A stretch of 64,000 nt of DNA from Neolewinella aurantiaca. Lineage in GTDB: Bacteria; Bacteroidota; Bacteroidia; Chitinophagales; Saprospiraceae. Shown here piece after piece: positions 8,174-17,722 of the stretch. The stretch lies in contig NZ_VOXD01000034.1 of NCBI RefSeq assembly GCF_008014675.1, forward strand, positions 1-64,000, given 5' to 3'. How positions within the stretch are numbered: the first letter of the stretch is position 1; each line of letters opens with the position of its first letter. The notes beneath the pieces are model-generated. The model did no database searches. It saw only the letters and a program-made list of their open reading frames with translations, and was not told the origin of the DNA. The position numbers and the translations under genes were made by a program.

Positions 8174-8198
8174 ATGCTGAAGAACAATATCGAACCAA

Positions 8199-9734
8199 AT
8201 GAAAAAATTACTAATTGCCAACCGGGGAGAAATCGCCCTTCGCGTAATGCGGACCGCCAAGCGCATGGGCATCGCCACCGTCGCTATCTACTCCGAAGCA
8301 GACCGTAACGCGCCCCACGTCCGCTTTGCAGACGAAGCAGTGCTCCTGGGCCCCGCCCCTTCCAACCAGTCTTACCTGGTGATGGACAAAGTCATCGCTG
8401 CGGCAAAGCAGACCGGCGCCGACGCCATCCATCCCGGCTACGGTTTCCTGAGTGAGAACGCCGAATTCGCCCGTAAGGTAGAAGCCGCAGATATCATTTT
8501 CGTAGGCCCAAAGCCCCACGCTATCGAAGTAATGGGCAACAAACTAGCTGCCAAAGAAGCCGTTGCGGACTATGACATCCCCATGGTTCCCGGTATCGAA
8601 GAAGCAATCACCGACGTGGAACTGGCAAAGAAGATTGGGGACGAAGTCGGCTACCCCATCCTCATCAAAGCCGCCGCCGGAGGCGGCGGTAAGGGCATGC
8701 GCGTCGTCGAAAACCGCGAGGAACTCCAGGAACAGATGGAGCGGGCCATCTCTGAGGCAACCTCCGCCTTTGGCGACGGGTCGGTCTTCATCGAGAAGTA
8801 CGTCACTTCTCCCCGCCACATTGAGATACAGGTATTGGCCGATAGCCACGGCAACGTGGTTCACCTCTTCGAACGTGAATGTTCCGTTCAGCGGAGACAC
8901 CAGAAGGTCGTCGAAGAGGCGCCGTCTGTGCCCCTGTCCGATGACATTAAAACTTGCTCTGAACCTGCGGCCGCGCCAGAAAAAGAAGCGGAAGAAGAAG
9001 AAAATCGCCCGTTTTCCCTCAAGCCCAATGGCCCCAAAAGCCTGCGTGATCGTATGGGCGAAGCTGCCGTTAAGTGTGCTAAAGCCTGTGATTATCTGGG
9101 CGCAGGAACTGTAGAGTTCCTGCTCGACGGTGAGGGTAATTTCTACTTCCTGGAAATGAATACCCGCCTTCAGGTAGAGCATCCGGTCACCGAACTCATT
9201 ACCGGCGTGGATCTGGTAGAGCAGCAAATCCTGATCGCACGCGGAGAGAAGCTGGACTTTGAGCAAAAAGATCTCAAAATACGTGGCCACGCCATCGAAC
9301 TGCGCGTCTACGCCGAAGACCCGATGAACAATTTCCTGCCCAGCATCGGAACCCTCGATGTCTACCGCCCACCCTCCGGTTACGGTATCCGTGTCGACGA
9401 TGGCTTCGAAGAAGGAATGGAAGTGCCGATTTATTACGACCCGATGATCGCCAAACTCATCACGTTCGGATCATCCCGCGAAGAGGCTTTAGCTAAAATG
9501 CGCGAAGCGATCGACAATTACCACATCAGAGGAATTGAGACGACGCTTCCTTTCGGTCGCTTTGTGGTCGGTCACGAAGCCTTCGTTTGTGGCGATTTCG
9601 ACACCAATTTCGTGAAAAAGCACTACTCCCCCGAGGCCATCCTCGCAGAGCGCGAAGAAGAACAGAAAATTGGAGCCCTGGCGGGCGCATTGGTATTCGA
9701 GGAAGTTCTATCGCAATTGACTGTCCCCGAATAA
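8199..9734 (+). CDS. accC: Biotin carboxylase subunit of acyl-CoA (propionyl-CoA) carboxylase
   Basis: The 511-residue ATP-grasp enzyme carboxylates biotin on the carrier protein using ATP and bicarbonate. It begins MKKLLIANRGEIALRVMRTA and shows the HPGYGFLSENAEFA segment, the glycine-rich ATP loop KAAAGGGGKGMRVV, the HIEIQVLADSHGNVVHLFERECSVQRRHQK block and EMNTRLQVEHPVTE with catalytic residues. Between PLSDD (ending at residue 249) and RDRMGEAAVK (from 283) there is an extra Ala/Pro/Glu-rich stretch of about 33 residues not expected in the family (normal spacing runs EEAPS, a few residues, LR.RMGEAAVK). That insertion carries a 17/18 copy of the dispersed motif. The enzyme is otherwise full length; there is no fused biotin domain, consistent with the separate carrier. 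Confidence 0.92.
   Translation: MKKLLIANRGEIALRVMRTAKRMGIATVAIYSEADRNAPHVRFADEAVLLGPAPSNQSYLVMDKVIAAAKQTGADAIHPGYGFLSENAEFARKVEAADIIFVGPKPHAIEVMGNKLAAKEAVADYDIPMVPGIEEAITDVELAKKIGDEVGYPILIKAAAGGGGKGMRVVENREELQEQMERAISEATSAFGDGSVFIEKYVTSPRHIEIQVLADSHGNVVHLFERECSVQRRHQKVVEEAPSVPLSDDIKTCSEPAAAPEKEAEEEENRPFSLKPNGPKSLRDRMGEAAVKCAKACDYLGAGTVEFLLDGEGNFYFLEMNTRLQVEHPVTELITGVDLVEQQILIARGEKLDFEQKDLKIRGHAIELRVYAEDPMNNFLPSIGTLDVYRPPSGYGIRVDDGFEEGMEVPIYYDPMIAKLITFGSSREEALAKMREAIDNYHIRGIETTLPFGRFVVGHEAFVCGDFDTNFVKKHYSPEAILAEREEEQKIGALAGALVFEEVLSQLTVPE
8946..9044 (+). other. In-frame insertion of about 33 codons containing dispersed motif copy 3
   Basis: Codons 250-282 of the biotin carboxylase. The bases 8960-8977 read TGAACCTGCGGCCGCGCC, one mismatch from the consensus. 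The encoded residues include SEPAAAPEKEAEEEENRPF, acidic and low in complexity, as expected for a surface loop. The boundaries are estimated from family spacing. Confidence 0.6.
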
Positions 9735-9803
9735 GCAGGCCCGGCGGAAGCCGGAGCATTAATTGAACAAGCCAGCGGCACAAGCCGCCCCTACCGAAAA
9801 AGC

Positions 9804-11927
9804 ATGGAACCAACAGACTTCACCAAGATCCCCTTCCGACGGATTTCTGCCAATGGCAGTAAATCGCACGAGCCTCATCAGACTCCTGAGGGAATTCCCG
9901 TAAAAAAAGTCTACACTCCCGAAGATCTGGAGGGGCTGTCCCATCTCGGGTACGTTGCCGGTCTTCCCCCCTACCTGCGCGGGCCTTACTCGAGCATGTA
10001 CGCCGTCCGCCCGTGGACGATCCGGCAGTACGCAGGGTTCAGTACAGCCGAGGAATCGAACGCCTTTTACCGCAGAAATCTGGCGCAGGGACAGAAAGGC
10101 CTCTCCGTCGCCTTTGACCTGGCCACCCACCGGGGCTACGACTCCGACCACCCGCGGGTAACCGGTGACGTAGGTATGGCGGGCGTTGCGATCGACACGG
10201 TTGAAGATATGAAGGTGCTCTTCGATCAGATTCCACTCGATAAGATGTCGGTGTCCATGACCATGAACGGTGCCGTGCTGCCCATCATGGCGTTCTTCAT
10301 CGTTGCGGCCGAAGAGCAGGGCGTTGAGCAAAAGCTGCTCTCAGGAACGATCCAGAACGACATTCTGAAGGAGTTCATGGTTCGGAATACTTACATCTAC
10401 CCTCCGGCGGAGTCGATGCGGATTGTGGGCGACATTTTTGCTTACACCGCCGAGCATATGCCCAAGTTCAACAGCATCAGCATCAGCGGCTACCACATGC
10501 ACGAAGCCGGAGCTTCCGCTGACATCGAGCTGGCGTACACCCTTGCCGACGGGCTGGAATACATCCGCACCGGAATGGCTGCCGGGCTGAAGATCGATGA
10601 TTTTGCGCCCCGCCTGAGCTTCTTCTGGGGCATCGGGATGAACTACTTCATGGAGATTGCCAAACTGCGGGCCGGCCGGCTCTTATGGGCGGAGCTCGTG
10701 AAGGAATTCGACCCGCAAAACCCCAAGTCGATGGCGCTGCGTACGCACTGCCAGACCTCCGGCTGGAGCCTTACGGCTCAGGACCCTTTCAACAACATCG
10801 CCCGCACAACCATTGAGGCAATGGCTGCGGCTTTTGGGGGTACCCAGAGTCTTCACACCAACTCGCTCGACGAAGCTATCGCGCTGCCTACAGATTTCTC
10901 CGCGAAAATTGCCCGTGACACCCAGAAGTATCTCCAGCAGGAAACCGGCATCACGAACGTTGTCGACCCCTGGGGCGGCAGCTACTACGTAGAAAAGCTT
11001 ACGGCGGATCTCGCCGATCGGGCGCGGGAGCTGATGAAGGAAGTCGAAGACCTCGGCGGTATGGCCAAAGCTATTGAAAAGGGTGTCCCGAAGCTCCGCA
11101 TCGAGGAGGCCGCGGCCCGCAAACAGGCCCGTATCGACGGAGGCACAGACAAGATAATCGGCGTTAACCTCTTCCCCAACCTCGACGAAGAAGAGCAAAT
11201 CGATGTTCTTGAAGTAGATAATAAAGCAGTCCGTGAAGCACAGATTGCGAAGTTGAAAAAAGTAAAAAGCGAGAGAGATGAGGGCGAGGTCGCAGGTGCA
11301 CTAGACGCTTTGAGGCAGTGCGCATCCTCCGGCGAAGGTAACCTTCTCCAAAAAGCGGTCTTTGCAGCCCGCGTGCGCGCCACACTGGGCGAAATCTCCG
11401 ACGCGCTTGAATCCTCCTTCGGGCGTTACCGCGCCACCAACCGCATCATATCAGGTGCTTACGCCAACGAAATGAAGCAAAACGACGACTTTCATACCGC
11501 ACGGGAACTCACCCGCAAATTTGCCGAAGTTTACGGCCGTCAGCCCCGCATCATGGTCGCTAAACTCGGCCAGGACGGTCACGACCGCGGAGCGAAGGTC
11601 ATCGCTTCCAGTTTTGCTGACATAGGCTTCGACGTAGACGTAGGTCCCCTCTTCCAAACACCGGAAGAAGCCGCCCGCTCCGCGGTCGAGAACGATGTAC
11701 ACATCCTCGGAATCTCCTCTCTCGCCGCCGGACACAAAACGCTCGTGCCTCAGGCCATTGCAGCCCTTAAAGCGGAAGGCGCAGAGGACATCATGGTCGT
11801 TACCGGCGGTGTAATCCCCGAGCAAGACTACCAGTTTTTGTACGATCACGGCGTGGCGGCAATCTTTGGCCCCGGTACTGTCATTGCCAAGGCGGCCGCA
11901 GCAATCCTCAGGATTATGCTGCCTTAG
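9804..11927 (+). CDS. mutB: Methylmalonyl-CoA mutase, catalytic B12-binding subunit
   Basis: The 707-residue enzyme interconverts (R)-methylmalonyl-CoA and succinyl-CoA. It has the full barrel ([52 protein letters not shown]) and a C-terminal cobalamin domain from about 570 with the DGHDRG motif, whose His593 is the lower cobalt ligand, then [11 protein letters not shown] and [11 protein letters not shown]. All hallmarks of the active subunit are present. It follows the biotin carboxylase after 69 bp. With the carboxylase subunits it forms the propionyl-CoA assimilation route into the TCA cycle. No MeaB chaperone or methylmalonyl-CoA epimerase gene is in the window. Confidence 0.96.
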   Translation: MEPTDFTKIPFRRISANGSKSHEPHQTPEGIPVKKVYTPEDLEGLSHLGYVAGLPPYLRGPYSSMYAVRPWTIRQYAGFSTAEESNAFYRRNLAQGQKGLSVAFDLATHRGYDSDHPRVTGDVGMAGVAIDTVEDMKVLFDQIPLDKMSVSMTMNGAVLPIMAFFIVAAEEQGVEQKLLSGTIQNDILKEFMVRNTYIYPPAESMRIVGDIFAYTAEHMPKFNSISISGYHMHEAGASADIELAYTLADGLEYIRTGMAAGLKIDDFAPRLSFFWGIGMNYFMEIAKLRAGRLLWAELVKEFDPQNPKSMALRTHCQTSGWSLTAQDPFNNIARTTIEAMAAAFGGTQSLHTNSLDEAIALPTDFSAKIARDTQKYLQQETGITNVVDPWGGSYYVEKLTADLADRARELMKEVEDLGGMAKAIEKGVPKLRIEEAAARKQARIDGGTDKIIGVNLFPNLDEEEQIDVLEVDNKAVREAQIAKLKKVKSERDEGEVAGALDALRQCASSGEGNLLQKAVFAARVRATLGEISDALESSFGRYRATNRIISGAYANEMKQNDDFHTARELTRKFAEVYGRQPRIMVAKLGQDGHDRGAKVIASSFADIGFDVDVGPLFQTPEEAARSAVENDVHILGISSLAAGHKTLVPQAIAALKAEGAEDIMVVTGGVIPEQDYQFLYDHGVAAIFGPGTVIAKAAAAILRIMLP

Positions 11928-11950
11928 TCTTTCCCGTGGTTACCTGAACA

Positions 11951-11987
11951 GAACACCCCGACTCATTGACTATGAGCCGGGGTGTTC
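11951..11987. terminator. Hairpin between convergent mutB and peroxiredoxin genes
   Basis: GAACACCCCG pairs with CGGGGTGTTC, and inside them CTCAT pairs with ATGAG, giving 15 pairs with one mismatch and a short loop. It sits 24 bp after mutB and before the end of the convergent gene, so it may serve both. There is no strong T-run. Confidence 0.6.
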
Positions 11988-12013
11988 GGTATAAAACTGT
12001 GTATGCTGGGAGG

Positions 12014-12673
12014 TTAGGCGGCAACCTGCTGCTTACGGAGCACTTCCAGAATTACGTCAGGATCTAATCGCTTGGTGTAGTCGGCCGGCGTGAAAGCGTG
12101 GAGGATTTCTCCGTCTGCTTTGATCACGAAGGTTGCAGGCAGTGGCAATTCCCAGTCGTCGTTGCCATTGAACTTAGCAACGTCGAGGCCAAACTGACCG
12201 TAGATCTCACGAATGGAATCCGGAAGTGCGAATACCATTCCCAGTTCCCGGGCGTAGCTGTTATCGATGTCGCTCAGGACAGCAAACGAAAGATCATGCT
12301 TTTCTTTCGTGTTCAGGCTATTGTCCGGGGTTTCCGGCGTGATGGCAATCAGCTCTGCGTTCAGGGCTTCGATCTCGGGCAGGCGGTTCTGCAAGTGGGC
12401 TAGCTGAATGTTGCAGTACGGGCACCAGCCACCACGGTAAAAGGTGACAACTCCGAAAGGCTTGCCGTTCAAAGCATCTGTCAGAGAGACTTTGCTGCCG
12501 TCTACGCCGGGAAGATTAAAGCCTGGCAGCGTATCCCCTGCTTTTGGGGCACGGTCCTCGATGTGGTCATCAAGGAGGGCTTGCGTTGCGGCATCCATTT
12601 TTGCGAGGGTTTCGCCGGGGATATTGGCACGATTGGTCTGGTTGGCGGCGAGGAGCTCTTGTGTTAAAGACAT
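12014..12673 (-). CDS. Peroxiredoxin-like (AhpC/TSA) protein
   Basis: A 219-residue thioredoxin-fold peroxidase. The active region is VVTFYRGGWCPYCNIQLAHLQ, with a CPYC motif instead of the single peroxidatic Cys in a TxxC context, placing it in the peroxiredoxin-like family common in marine bacteria. The upstream region (GDTLPGFNLPGVDGSKVSLTDALNGKP) is the usual N-terminal beta hairpin. No signal peptide is seen, so it is cytoplasmic. The reductant and peroxide substrate cannot be assigned. It is monocistronic, convergent with mutB. Confidence 0.85.
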   Translation of the reverse strand: MSLTQELLAANQTNRANIPGETLAKMDAATQALLDDHIEDRAPKAGDTLPGFNLPGVDGSKVSLTDALNGKPFGVVTFYRGGWCPYCNIQLAHLQNRLPEIEALNAELIAITPETPDNSLNTKEKHDLSFAVLSDIDNSYARELGMVFALPDSIREIYGQFGLDVAKFNGNDDWELPLPATFVIKADGEILHAFTPADYTKRLDPDVILEVLRKQQVAA

Positions 12674-12850
12674 GATAAGTAATTTACGGTTGGTGATAGA
12701 TAAGGACTCCTAAAACCCATCGCCGCAAACTACTGTTCGGACCCATCGGAGCTTTCGACGGCAAACGACACAAAGGACAAAAATTCAGAGTAGGTCTTCC
12801 CTACCCTTGCGCCTACTGCTTATGGCCCGACCGAAGCTTTTCATACGGAC

Positions 12851-12896
12851 GTACAGATGCTCAGGCTGGTATTTAAACCAGCCTGAGCATCTGTAC
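12851..12896. terminator. Perfect 20-bp inverted repeat downstream of the sorting-domain gene
   Basis: GTACAGATGCTCAGGCTGGT at 12851-12870 is exactly complementary to 12877-12896 around the loop ATTTAA. It begins 25 bp after the stop of the minus-strand gene at 12921. The arms are long for an intrinsic terminator and no T-run follows, so it may instead be an RNA-stability or repeat structure. Confidence 0.55.
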
Positions 12897-12920
12897 GGAA
12901 AAACTCCAATTAAATACCGA

Positions 12921-13646
12921 TTACTTACTGCGCAGAAAACGCTCGGTAAAGGTCTGGCCTTCGTAATTGAAAACAACAACGTAATGACCAGGCTTGAGCC
13001 CGCTGATATCGACTACGGACGTAGCTACCTCAAGTTCGGTTATCAGGTAACCGTTTACATCGTAAATGGCCGCGTAAGCTGAAGAGGCCAGCTCTGAATC
13101 ATAACGGATGTAAAGTTGTTCGCGCGCGACGGTAGGGAATACGGTCGCGATGCCGTTCTGAGTTTCTTCGGAATTGACCGTAATCACTTCGGAATACGTA
13201 GCAGTTCCATCGAAATCCACTTGTTTGAGGCGGTAGTAGTTATTCCCAATAAACGGGGTACGATCCACGAAGCTGTAATCTGTTGCCACACTACGGGTGC
13301 CGGCACCTTCAACGAAGTCTATCGTTCTCCATTCCAGGTCTACGTCGGCGCGCTCCACCTCAAAACCAAGGTTGTTTGATTCGTTAGCTGTTTGCCAGTT
13401 CAGGAGGACGTGACTCGATTTATTAGCCGTGCCAACAAATTTGGTTAGCCCTACGGGGAGGGAACATGCTCCGTCAGCAAAATCTCCTGTCATATAATCG
13501 AATGAACAGGTAGCATTGCAATCGCCAAAGGTATCGGGGACGGTTTCCCCCGCGCAGCAACACAACTGTGCCTGTAGTGACGGTAAATAAGCGAAGAAGA
13601 ATAACAGGAATATAACCTGGGACTGCAGGCGGGTAAAGTATTTCAT
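12921..13646 (-). CDS. Secreted protein with type IX sorting domain
   Basis: The 241-residue protein has a signal peptide (hydrophobic residues 10-25 ending LQAQ), a short Cys-rich segment (QLCCCAGETVPDTFGDCNATC), a fibronectin-like region (FVGTANKSSHVLLNWQTANESNNLGFEVERADVD ... NYYRLKQVDFDGTATYSEV), and a C-terminal sorting domain of about 75 residues (VFPTVAREQLYIRYDS ... IYDVNGYLI ... ISGLKPGHYVVVFNYEGQTFTERFLRSK). It should cross the inner membrane by Sec and the outer membrane by the type IX system. The NLGFEVER to YRLKQVDFDG region is a very common Bacteroidota linker ahead of sorting domains, so almost no functional domain of its own is left. Role unknown. Confidence 0.8.
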   Translation of the reverse strand: MKYFTRLQSQVIFLLFFFAYLPSLQAQLCCCAGETVPDTFGDCNATCSFDYMTGDFADGACSLPVGLTKFVGTANKSSHVLLNWQTANESNNLGFEVERADVDLEWRTIDFVEGAGTRSVATDYSFVDRTPFIGNNYYRLKQVDFDGTATYSEVITVNSEETQNGIATVFPTVAREQLYIRYDSELASSAYAAIYDVNGYLITELEVATSVVDISGLKPGHYVVVFNYEGQTFTERFLRSK

Positions 13647-13836
13647 GAGAGTGTATTGATTAAGAGTAGATTGAAACCAGCGGTCAGCAAGCCAACTTTA
13701 CCAAGTGAATTAATCAGGTCTTAACCCAGAACTAATAGCTTGACAGCCTACTAACCACAACAAACATACAAAATATATGAATTAAGTTGTTTTAAATATT
13801 TGCCTTTGTGATCTTACACCTGAAAACCCAACACCT

Positions 13837-14661
13837 ATGTCTCAAAGTATCATTGCAACCCTGATCATTGCGGTCACCTTTCTGGCCACCTACCAAGGCG
13901 AGAAGGACCGTGCCTTCAAAGAAGAGTATATTTTCTGGACCGACGGCATTCTGATCCGCAAAGAATGGCAACGGCTGATTACTTCCGGCTTCCTGCACAG
14001 TGGTTGGTGGCACTTCGGCTTTAATATGGTCACTTTATTCAGTTTCAGCTACTGGTTGGAGCTTGCTTTCGGACTGGTGAATTTCACCCTGATTTACTTT
14101 GCTTCTCTTCTGGGAGGCAGCCTGCTGGCGCTCTACTTCCACCGCAACCACGGCGACTATAAAGCGCTGGGAGCCTCCGGGGCCGTAAGTGGCGTAGTGA
14201 TGGCATCCATCGTCATGATGCCAAACGCCGATCTTGAGTTCTTCTTCATCCCCTACGGGATTCCTGCCTGGGTCATCGGAATTGTCTTTATTCTGGTCTC
14301 CATCTTTGGCGTCAAAGCCCAGGCGGACAACATTGGGCACGATGCGCACCTGGGCGGAGCGATTGTCGGTACCATCATGGCGTGTGCCCTCAAGCCCCAA
14401 CTAGCCATCGACAACTGGTGGATGGTACTTCTGATTATCATTCCCTGCTCCGTATTTATGTACATCGTCATCAAGAACCCCGCCGTACTCTACGTCGAGA
14501 ACTACTGGGGCGAGGAAGTACACAACCTGAAAACCTACAAATTCACCAAGAAGGAAAAGCCCAGCCTCGATGAGCTGTTGGATAAGATACGGGAGGGAGG
14601 GGTTAAAAGCCTGACTTCTAAAGAAAGAAAATTACTGGATGAGTACCAGAAAAACATGTAG
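13837..14661 (+). CDS. Rhomboid-family intramembrane serine protease
   Basis: The 274-residue membrane protein has six or so hydrophobic helices. The rhomboid catalytic motif GASGAVSG is present with Ser114, the partner His171 lies in GHDAHLGGA, and the L1-loop segment SGFLHSGWWHFGFNM carries the conserved His/Asn. A C-terminal soluble tail of about 75 residues ends in a PSLDELLDKIREGGVKSLTSKERKLLDEYQ segment, the short helical tail seen in Bacteroidota rhomboids. It cleaves membrane-anchored substrates within the inner membrane; the substrate is not predictable. Confidence 0.9.
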   Translation: MSQSIIATLIIAVTFLATYQGEKDRAFKEEYIFWTDGILIRKEWQRLITSGFLHSGWWHFGFNMVTLFSFSYWLELAFGLVNFTLIYFASLLGGSLLALYFHRNHGDYKALGASGAVSGVVMASIVMMPNADLEFFFIPYGIPAWVIGIVFILVSIFGVKAQADNIGHDAHLGGAIVGTIMACALKPQLAIDNWWMVLLIIIPCSVFMYIVIKNPAVLYVENYWGEEVHNLKTYKFTKKEKPSLDELLDKIREGGVKSLTSKERKLLDEYQKNM

Positions 14662-14695
14662 GAAATATCAGGTCAACGGTATTGCCTGAAAAGTA

Positions 14696-14733
14696 GAAGC
14701 CCCGTTGCACCACTTTTGGTGCAACGGGGCTTC
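14696..14733. terminator. Strong bidirectional terminator hairpin
   Basis: GAAGCCCCGTTGCACCA is exactly complementary to TGGTGCAACGGGGCTTC around CTTT, giving 17 pairs. It lies between the convergent rhomboid and DUF6503-like genes, 34 bp after the rhomboid stop. Confidence 0.8.
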
Positions 14734-14754
14734 TGTTTCGTTGCAGGCACAGTG

Positions 14755-15567
14755 CTACTCGACGATCCGCGCGCCCTCAGGGCGGGCGAAGCGACTGTCG
14801 GGAGCAGCTTCTTTAGAGAGTTTTACGTCATTAAAATAACGCGGGCCCCGTGAAGTCACGGGCAGGTTGTTTTCAGTCGTGTAAGACACCATGCTATCTG
14901 CGAGTTCTACTCCTCCGAAATCGCTCCAGGTTGGGTACTCAAGCCATTTAAAGGTATCACTCGTTTTACCGGAGTTACCCGTTACGGTGTAAGCAAGCCA
15001 GCGCATCTTCTTCGTTTCAGGATCGTAGTGCAGGCGGTAGTTGTCCTTCGGGCTATAGCCAACACCATTGTCGTAAGAGATCATGATGCCAGGATAGGTA
15101 ACACCGTCAAAAACAAGCGGCTCTGCTTCTGAGTAGATGATACCAGGATCAGCGAGTACCCAAGGCATTGCGTAGAAGTAAAAACGCAGGTTTTTGTAAA
15201 ACGCGGGATTCCCTTTGTAGGTAGTATCGGCGGTTACCCAAACGTTTTCGCCGTCGAAACCCATTTCGATCGGATCCTCGCCCGGCGCAGCCGGCTGCTT
15301 GATGTACTCCCGGCGGTCATACAGGTCGATGAGTTGAAACTCGTTGTCTTCGCCTTTGGGCATGTTGTAGCTGAGTTGACGAAACTCCTTCCAGCTGTCC
15401 AGGCCGCCGTGGGCATCAAGGGTAGCAACGAAGTCTGCGGGCATGCCTTCCGTTGAAGCCGTTACTTCAACCTTCTCTTCCGCTGTTTCGGGAGCCGGAG
15501 CGCCGCAGGCGCTGAAGATTATTGCCATGAATAGTGCCGCCAGAACACTGTAATTAAAATTCCTCAT
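14755..15567 (-). CDS. Lipoprotein of the DUF6503 type
   Basis: The 270-residue exported protein has an SPII signal (VLAALFMAIIFSAC, Cys at about 21). The mature part is all-beta in character: MPADFVATLDAHGGLDSWKEFRQLSYNM at the start, then repeated strand pairs such as GFDGENVWVT, VTYPGIMISYDNGVG and YRLHYDPETKKMRWL. This layout (a helix around HGGLDSW, then an outer-membrane-lipoprotein-sorting-like beta sheet) is that of DUF6503, reminiscent of LolA/LolB folds. The start at 15567 is preferred because it immediately precedes the signal peptide; an ATG 33 bp upstream also exists. No function is known. Confidence 0.75.
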   Translation of the reverse strand: MRNFNYSVLAALFMAIIFSACGAPAPETAEEKVEVTASTEGMPADFVATLDAHGGLDSWKEFRQLSYNMPKGEDNEFQLIDLYDRREYIKQPAAPGEDPIEMGFDGENVWVTADTTYKGNPAFYKNLRFYFYAMPWVLADPGIIYSEAEPLVFDGVTYPGIMISYDNGVGYSPKDNYRLHYDPETKKMRWLAYTVTGNSGKTSDTFKWLEYPTWSDFGGVELADSMVSYTTENNLPVTSRGPRYFNDVKLSKEAAPDSRFARPEGARIVE

Positions 15568-15702
15568 AATGTATGTTTTTAGATTCCTTTCTACATACAC
15601 TTTAAAGGATGTAGTGTTCAGCGCGGCTTTCCAATTAGGTCGTTCTTAGGCGACATCTGAAGTTAAATCAGACAATACAAGCTTCTTCATGCGGGAACTT
15701 GC

Positions 15703-17622
15703 CTAACCCTTCAACAGCAGGAAGCTCCTTCCTGCAACCGCGACGGCCAGCGTGCCGTCACTACCACGCTCTACCGGCTTACCGTCCAGTACATCCATAT
15801 AGGCACCAGATTGATTGAGGGGGAGTTCCACCTCCCGCGGAGCGTCCAGATGGTTAAAAATCACTATCATCTCCCCGTTTTCGTCGAACCGGCGGTAAGC
15901 CAGGAGTTGTTCTTCGCCGCCAACCTCAATAAACTCGAGGTCACCATGTATCAGTACAGGATTGGCTTTACGGAGGGCAATCATTTGCTGATGAAAGCGG
16001 AAAATCTCGTCGTTAAACTCGACCTTATCGGTGGGCCGTTTTGCTCCTAAAGGATGTGCCGTTTCGTCTTCGAAGGAAAAGTCTTTCCAAATCAGTGGTT
16101 TCCGGGAGGACGGGTCGTCAGCGCCCCACATCCCCATCTCATCGCCCGCATAGATGTGGGGAGCCCCCGGATAAGTGTACTGCTGGGTCAGCAGTAGTTT
16201 CAGGGTTTGAAGGGTAGCTTCGTCGGGCTTGTTGATTTTGTATTCCGGGTTATCGTGGACTTTGCAGTAATACTTGTATTTGTTCTTATTGTACAACGAA
16301 GTCAGGATCCGGGGTGTGTCGAACCCTCCGGTGTAGTTCATCATTGCGTAGTTGTTTCCGGGGTTCAGGTTGGCCCGGAAAACGTTCAGGCTGTCAACCA
16401 ACTCCCCCGCCGTGATCTGGTCTGGTGATTCGTTGAAGAAATGACGTACCGCCCGGTACCAACGGTAATTCATTACGGCATCAAATACGTCTCCGCGCAG
16501 GAAAGGCTCGGGGTCCAGTAGTTTATCCGGCCATTCCTCCCACCAGATTTCGCCCAACAGGTAAGCATCCGGGTTTATTTGCCGCACGTGCGTTCTGAAG
16601 TCTCTCCAGAAACCAAGTGGGGTTTCGGCAGCAACATCAAGCCGGTAGCCGTCTACTCCGTCAGAGGGGTCTCCGTCTCCATCGGGATCGAGCCAGCGCG
16701 CTGCTACGTTCATGATGTGGGCTTTGGCTGCGCCAGCGTAGATATTGCCTTCAAAAGAGGTCAGGCTTTCAGACAGGTCTTGCTTCTGCGTCTCTCTGAT
16801 TTCGGGCAGGTCCGGCACGCCGGCCCAGCCGTGGTATTCAAACTCATTCTCGGGGGTTTCTGGCTGATCGAATGCTTCGATCCAGTACCAGTCTTTGTAA
16901 GCTGATTTCTCCTGCTTTTGGAGCACATCCTGCCACGCCCAGAACGTCTGACCGGTATGGTTCCAGGAGTAATCGAGGATTACCCTGATGCCTCTTTTGT
17001 GAAACTCATCGATCACTTTTACGAACAGCTTATCTGCTCCGGTCATCTTCCAGGTGGTGGGGTCATCAGGTATTTCGGAGGCGATTATCTCCTTGTCCCC
17101 TGCGGGGTCGGGACCGAAGGTCACATCGATGTGCCGCCAGTTGCGGGCGTCGTATTTGTGCAGCGAGGGGGCGTCGTTGAGTGGGCGGAAGTAGATGGCC
17201 GTAACGCCCAGTGAATCGAGGTAGTCCATCTTGTCGAGGACGCCCTGGAGGTCTCCGCCGTACCGGCGCATCTGTACGAAATCAGCAAATCTCTCGATCT
17301 TATTGCCGTAGTAATCTTTCTGATCGCCAACCTTGGCAAAGTAATCGTCGGGGCGGTACCAGTCCTGTGTCCAGGGAGTTACGGCCCAGCCATCGGGTAC
17401 AAATCCGGGATAAGCTCCGGTTATATCTGCGGCGGTGGGGTCGTTGGTGGGGTCTCCGTTCCGGAACCGCTCCACCCCTATTTCGTACCAGACAACTTCT
17501 TTTGCCCACTCAGGTGGCTGCTCTATTGTAACATCTACAACTCCTTCGTTGCCGTCGCTCTCGACTGACTTTTCGCAACCAAGGCAAAAAATCAGGAGGG
17601 CGGTCCAGTAATAATATTTCAT
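15703..17622 (-). CDS. GH13 alpha-amylase-family glycoside hydrolase, lipoprotein
   Basis: A 639-residue surface or periplasmic enzyme anchored by a lipobox (LLIFCLGC, Cys at 16). The GH13 barrel shows region I (VILDYSWNHTG), region II GYRLDVAAE with the nucleophile Asp, region III YLLGEIWWEEW with the acid/base Glu, and region IV KVHDNPE with the transition-state Asp. A short beta domain closes the C terminus (EQLLAYRRFDENGEMIVIFNHLD). Domain layout and length fit neopullulanase/cyclomaltodextrinase-like enzymes acting on alpha-glucans. No SusC/SusD pair lies beside it, so it is not in an obvious utilisation locus. The 296-bp region upstream, shared divergently with the carboxyltransferase gene, contains an inverted pair of the dispersed motif. 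Confidence 0.9.
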   Translation of the reverse strand: MKYYYWTALLIFCLGCEKSVESDGNEGVVDVTIEQPPEWAKEVVWYEIGVERFRNGDPTNDPTAADITGAYPGFVPDGWAVTPWTQDWYRPDDYFAKVGDQKDYYGNKIERFADFVQMRRYGGDLQGVLDKMDYLDSLGVTAIYFRPLNDAPSLHKYDARNWRHIDVTFGPDPAGDKEIIASEIPDDPTTWKMTGADKLFVKVIDEFHKRGIRVILDYSWNHTGQTFWAWQDVLQKQEKSAYKDWYWIEAFDQPETPENEFEYHGWAGVPDLPEIRETQKQDLSESLTSFEGNIYAGAAKAHIMNVAARWLDPDGDGDPSDGVDGYRLDVAAETPLGFWRDFRTHVRQINPDAYLLGEIWWEEWPDKLLDPEPFLRGDVFDAVMNYRWYRAVRHFFNESPDQITAGELVDSLNVFRANLNPGNNYAMMNYTGGFDTPRILTSLYNKNKYKYYCKVHDNPEYKINKPDEATLQTLKLLLTQQYTYPGAPHIYAGDEMGMWGADDPSSRKPLIWKDFSFEDETAHPLGAKRPTDKVEFNDEIFRFHQQMIALRKANPVLIHGDLEFIEVGGEEQLLAYRRFDENGEMIVIFNHLDAPREVELPLNQSGAYMDVLDGKPVERGSDGTLAVAVAGRSFLLLKG

Positions 17623-17722
17623 GATCTCTTTTCTAAATTGTCATACACACACAAGCGGCTGTAAGTATGCAATACCTACGTGCCGCAAAGCCGTAAAGAT
17701 AGCTTCTCATCGTTTGTTTTTG

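Noticed and set aside
9955-10000. ACCTGCGCGGGCC in mutB as a further motif copy
   Set aside because: Only the short ACCTGCGC core matches and it encodes conserved mutase residues.
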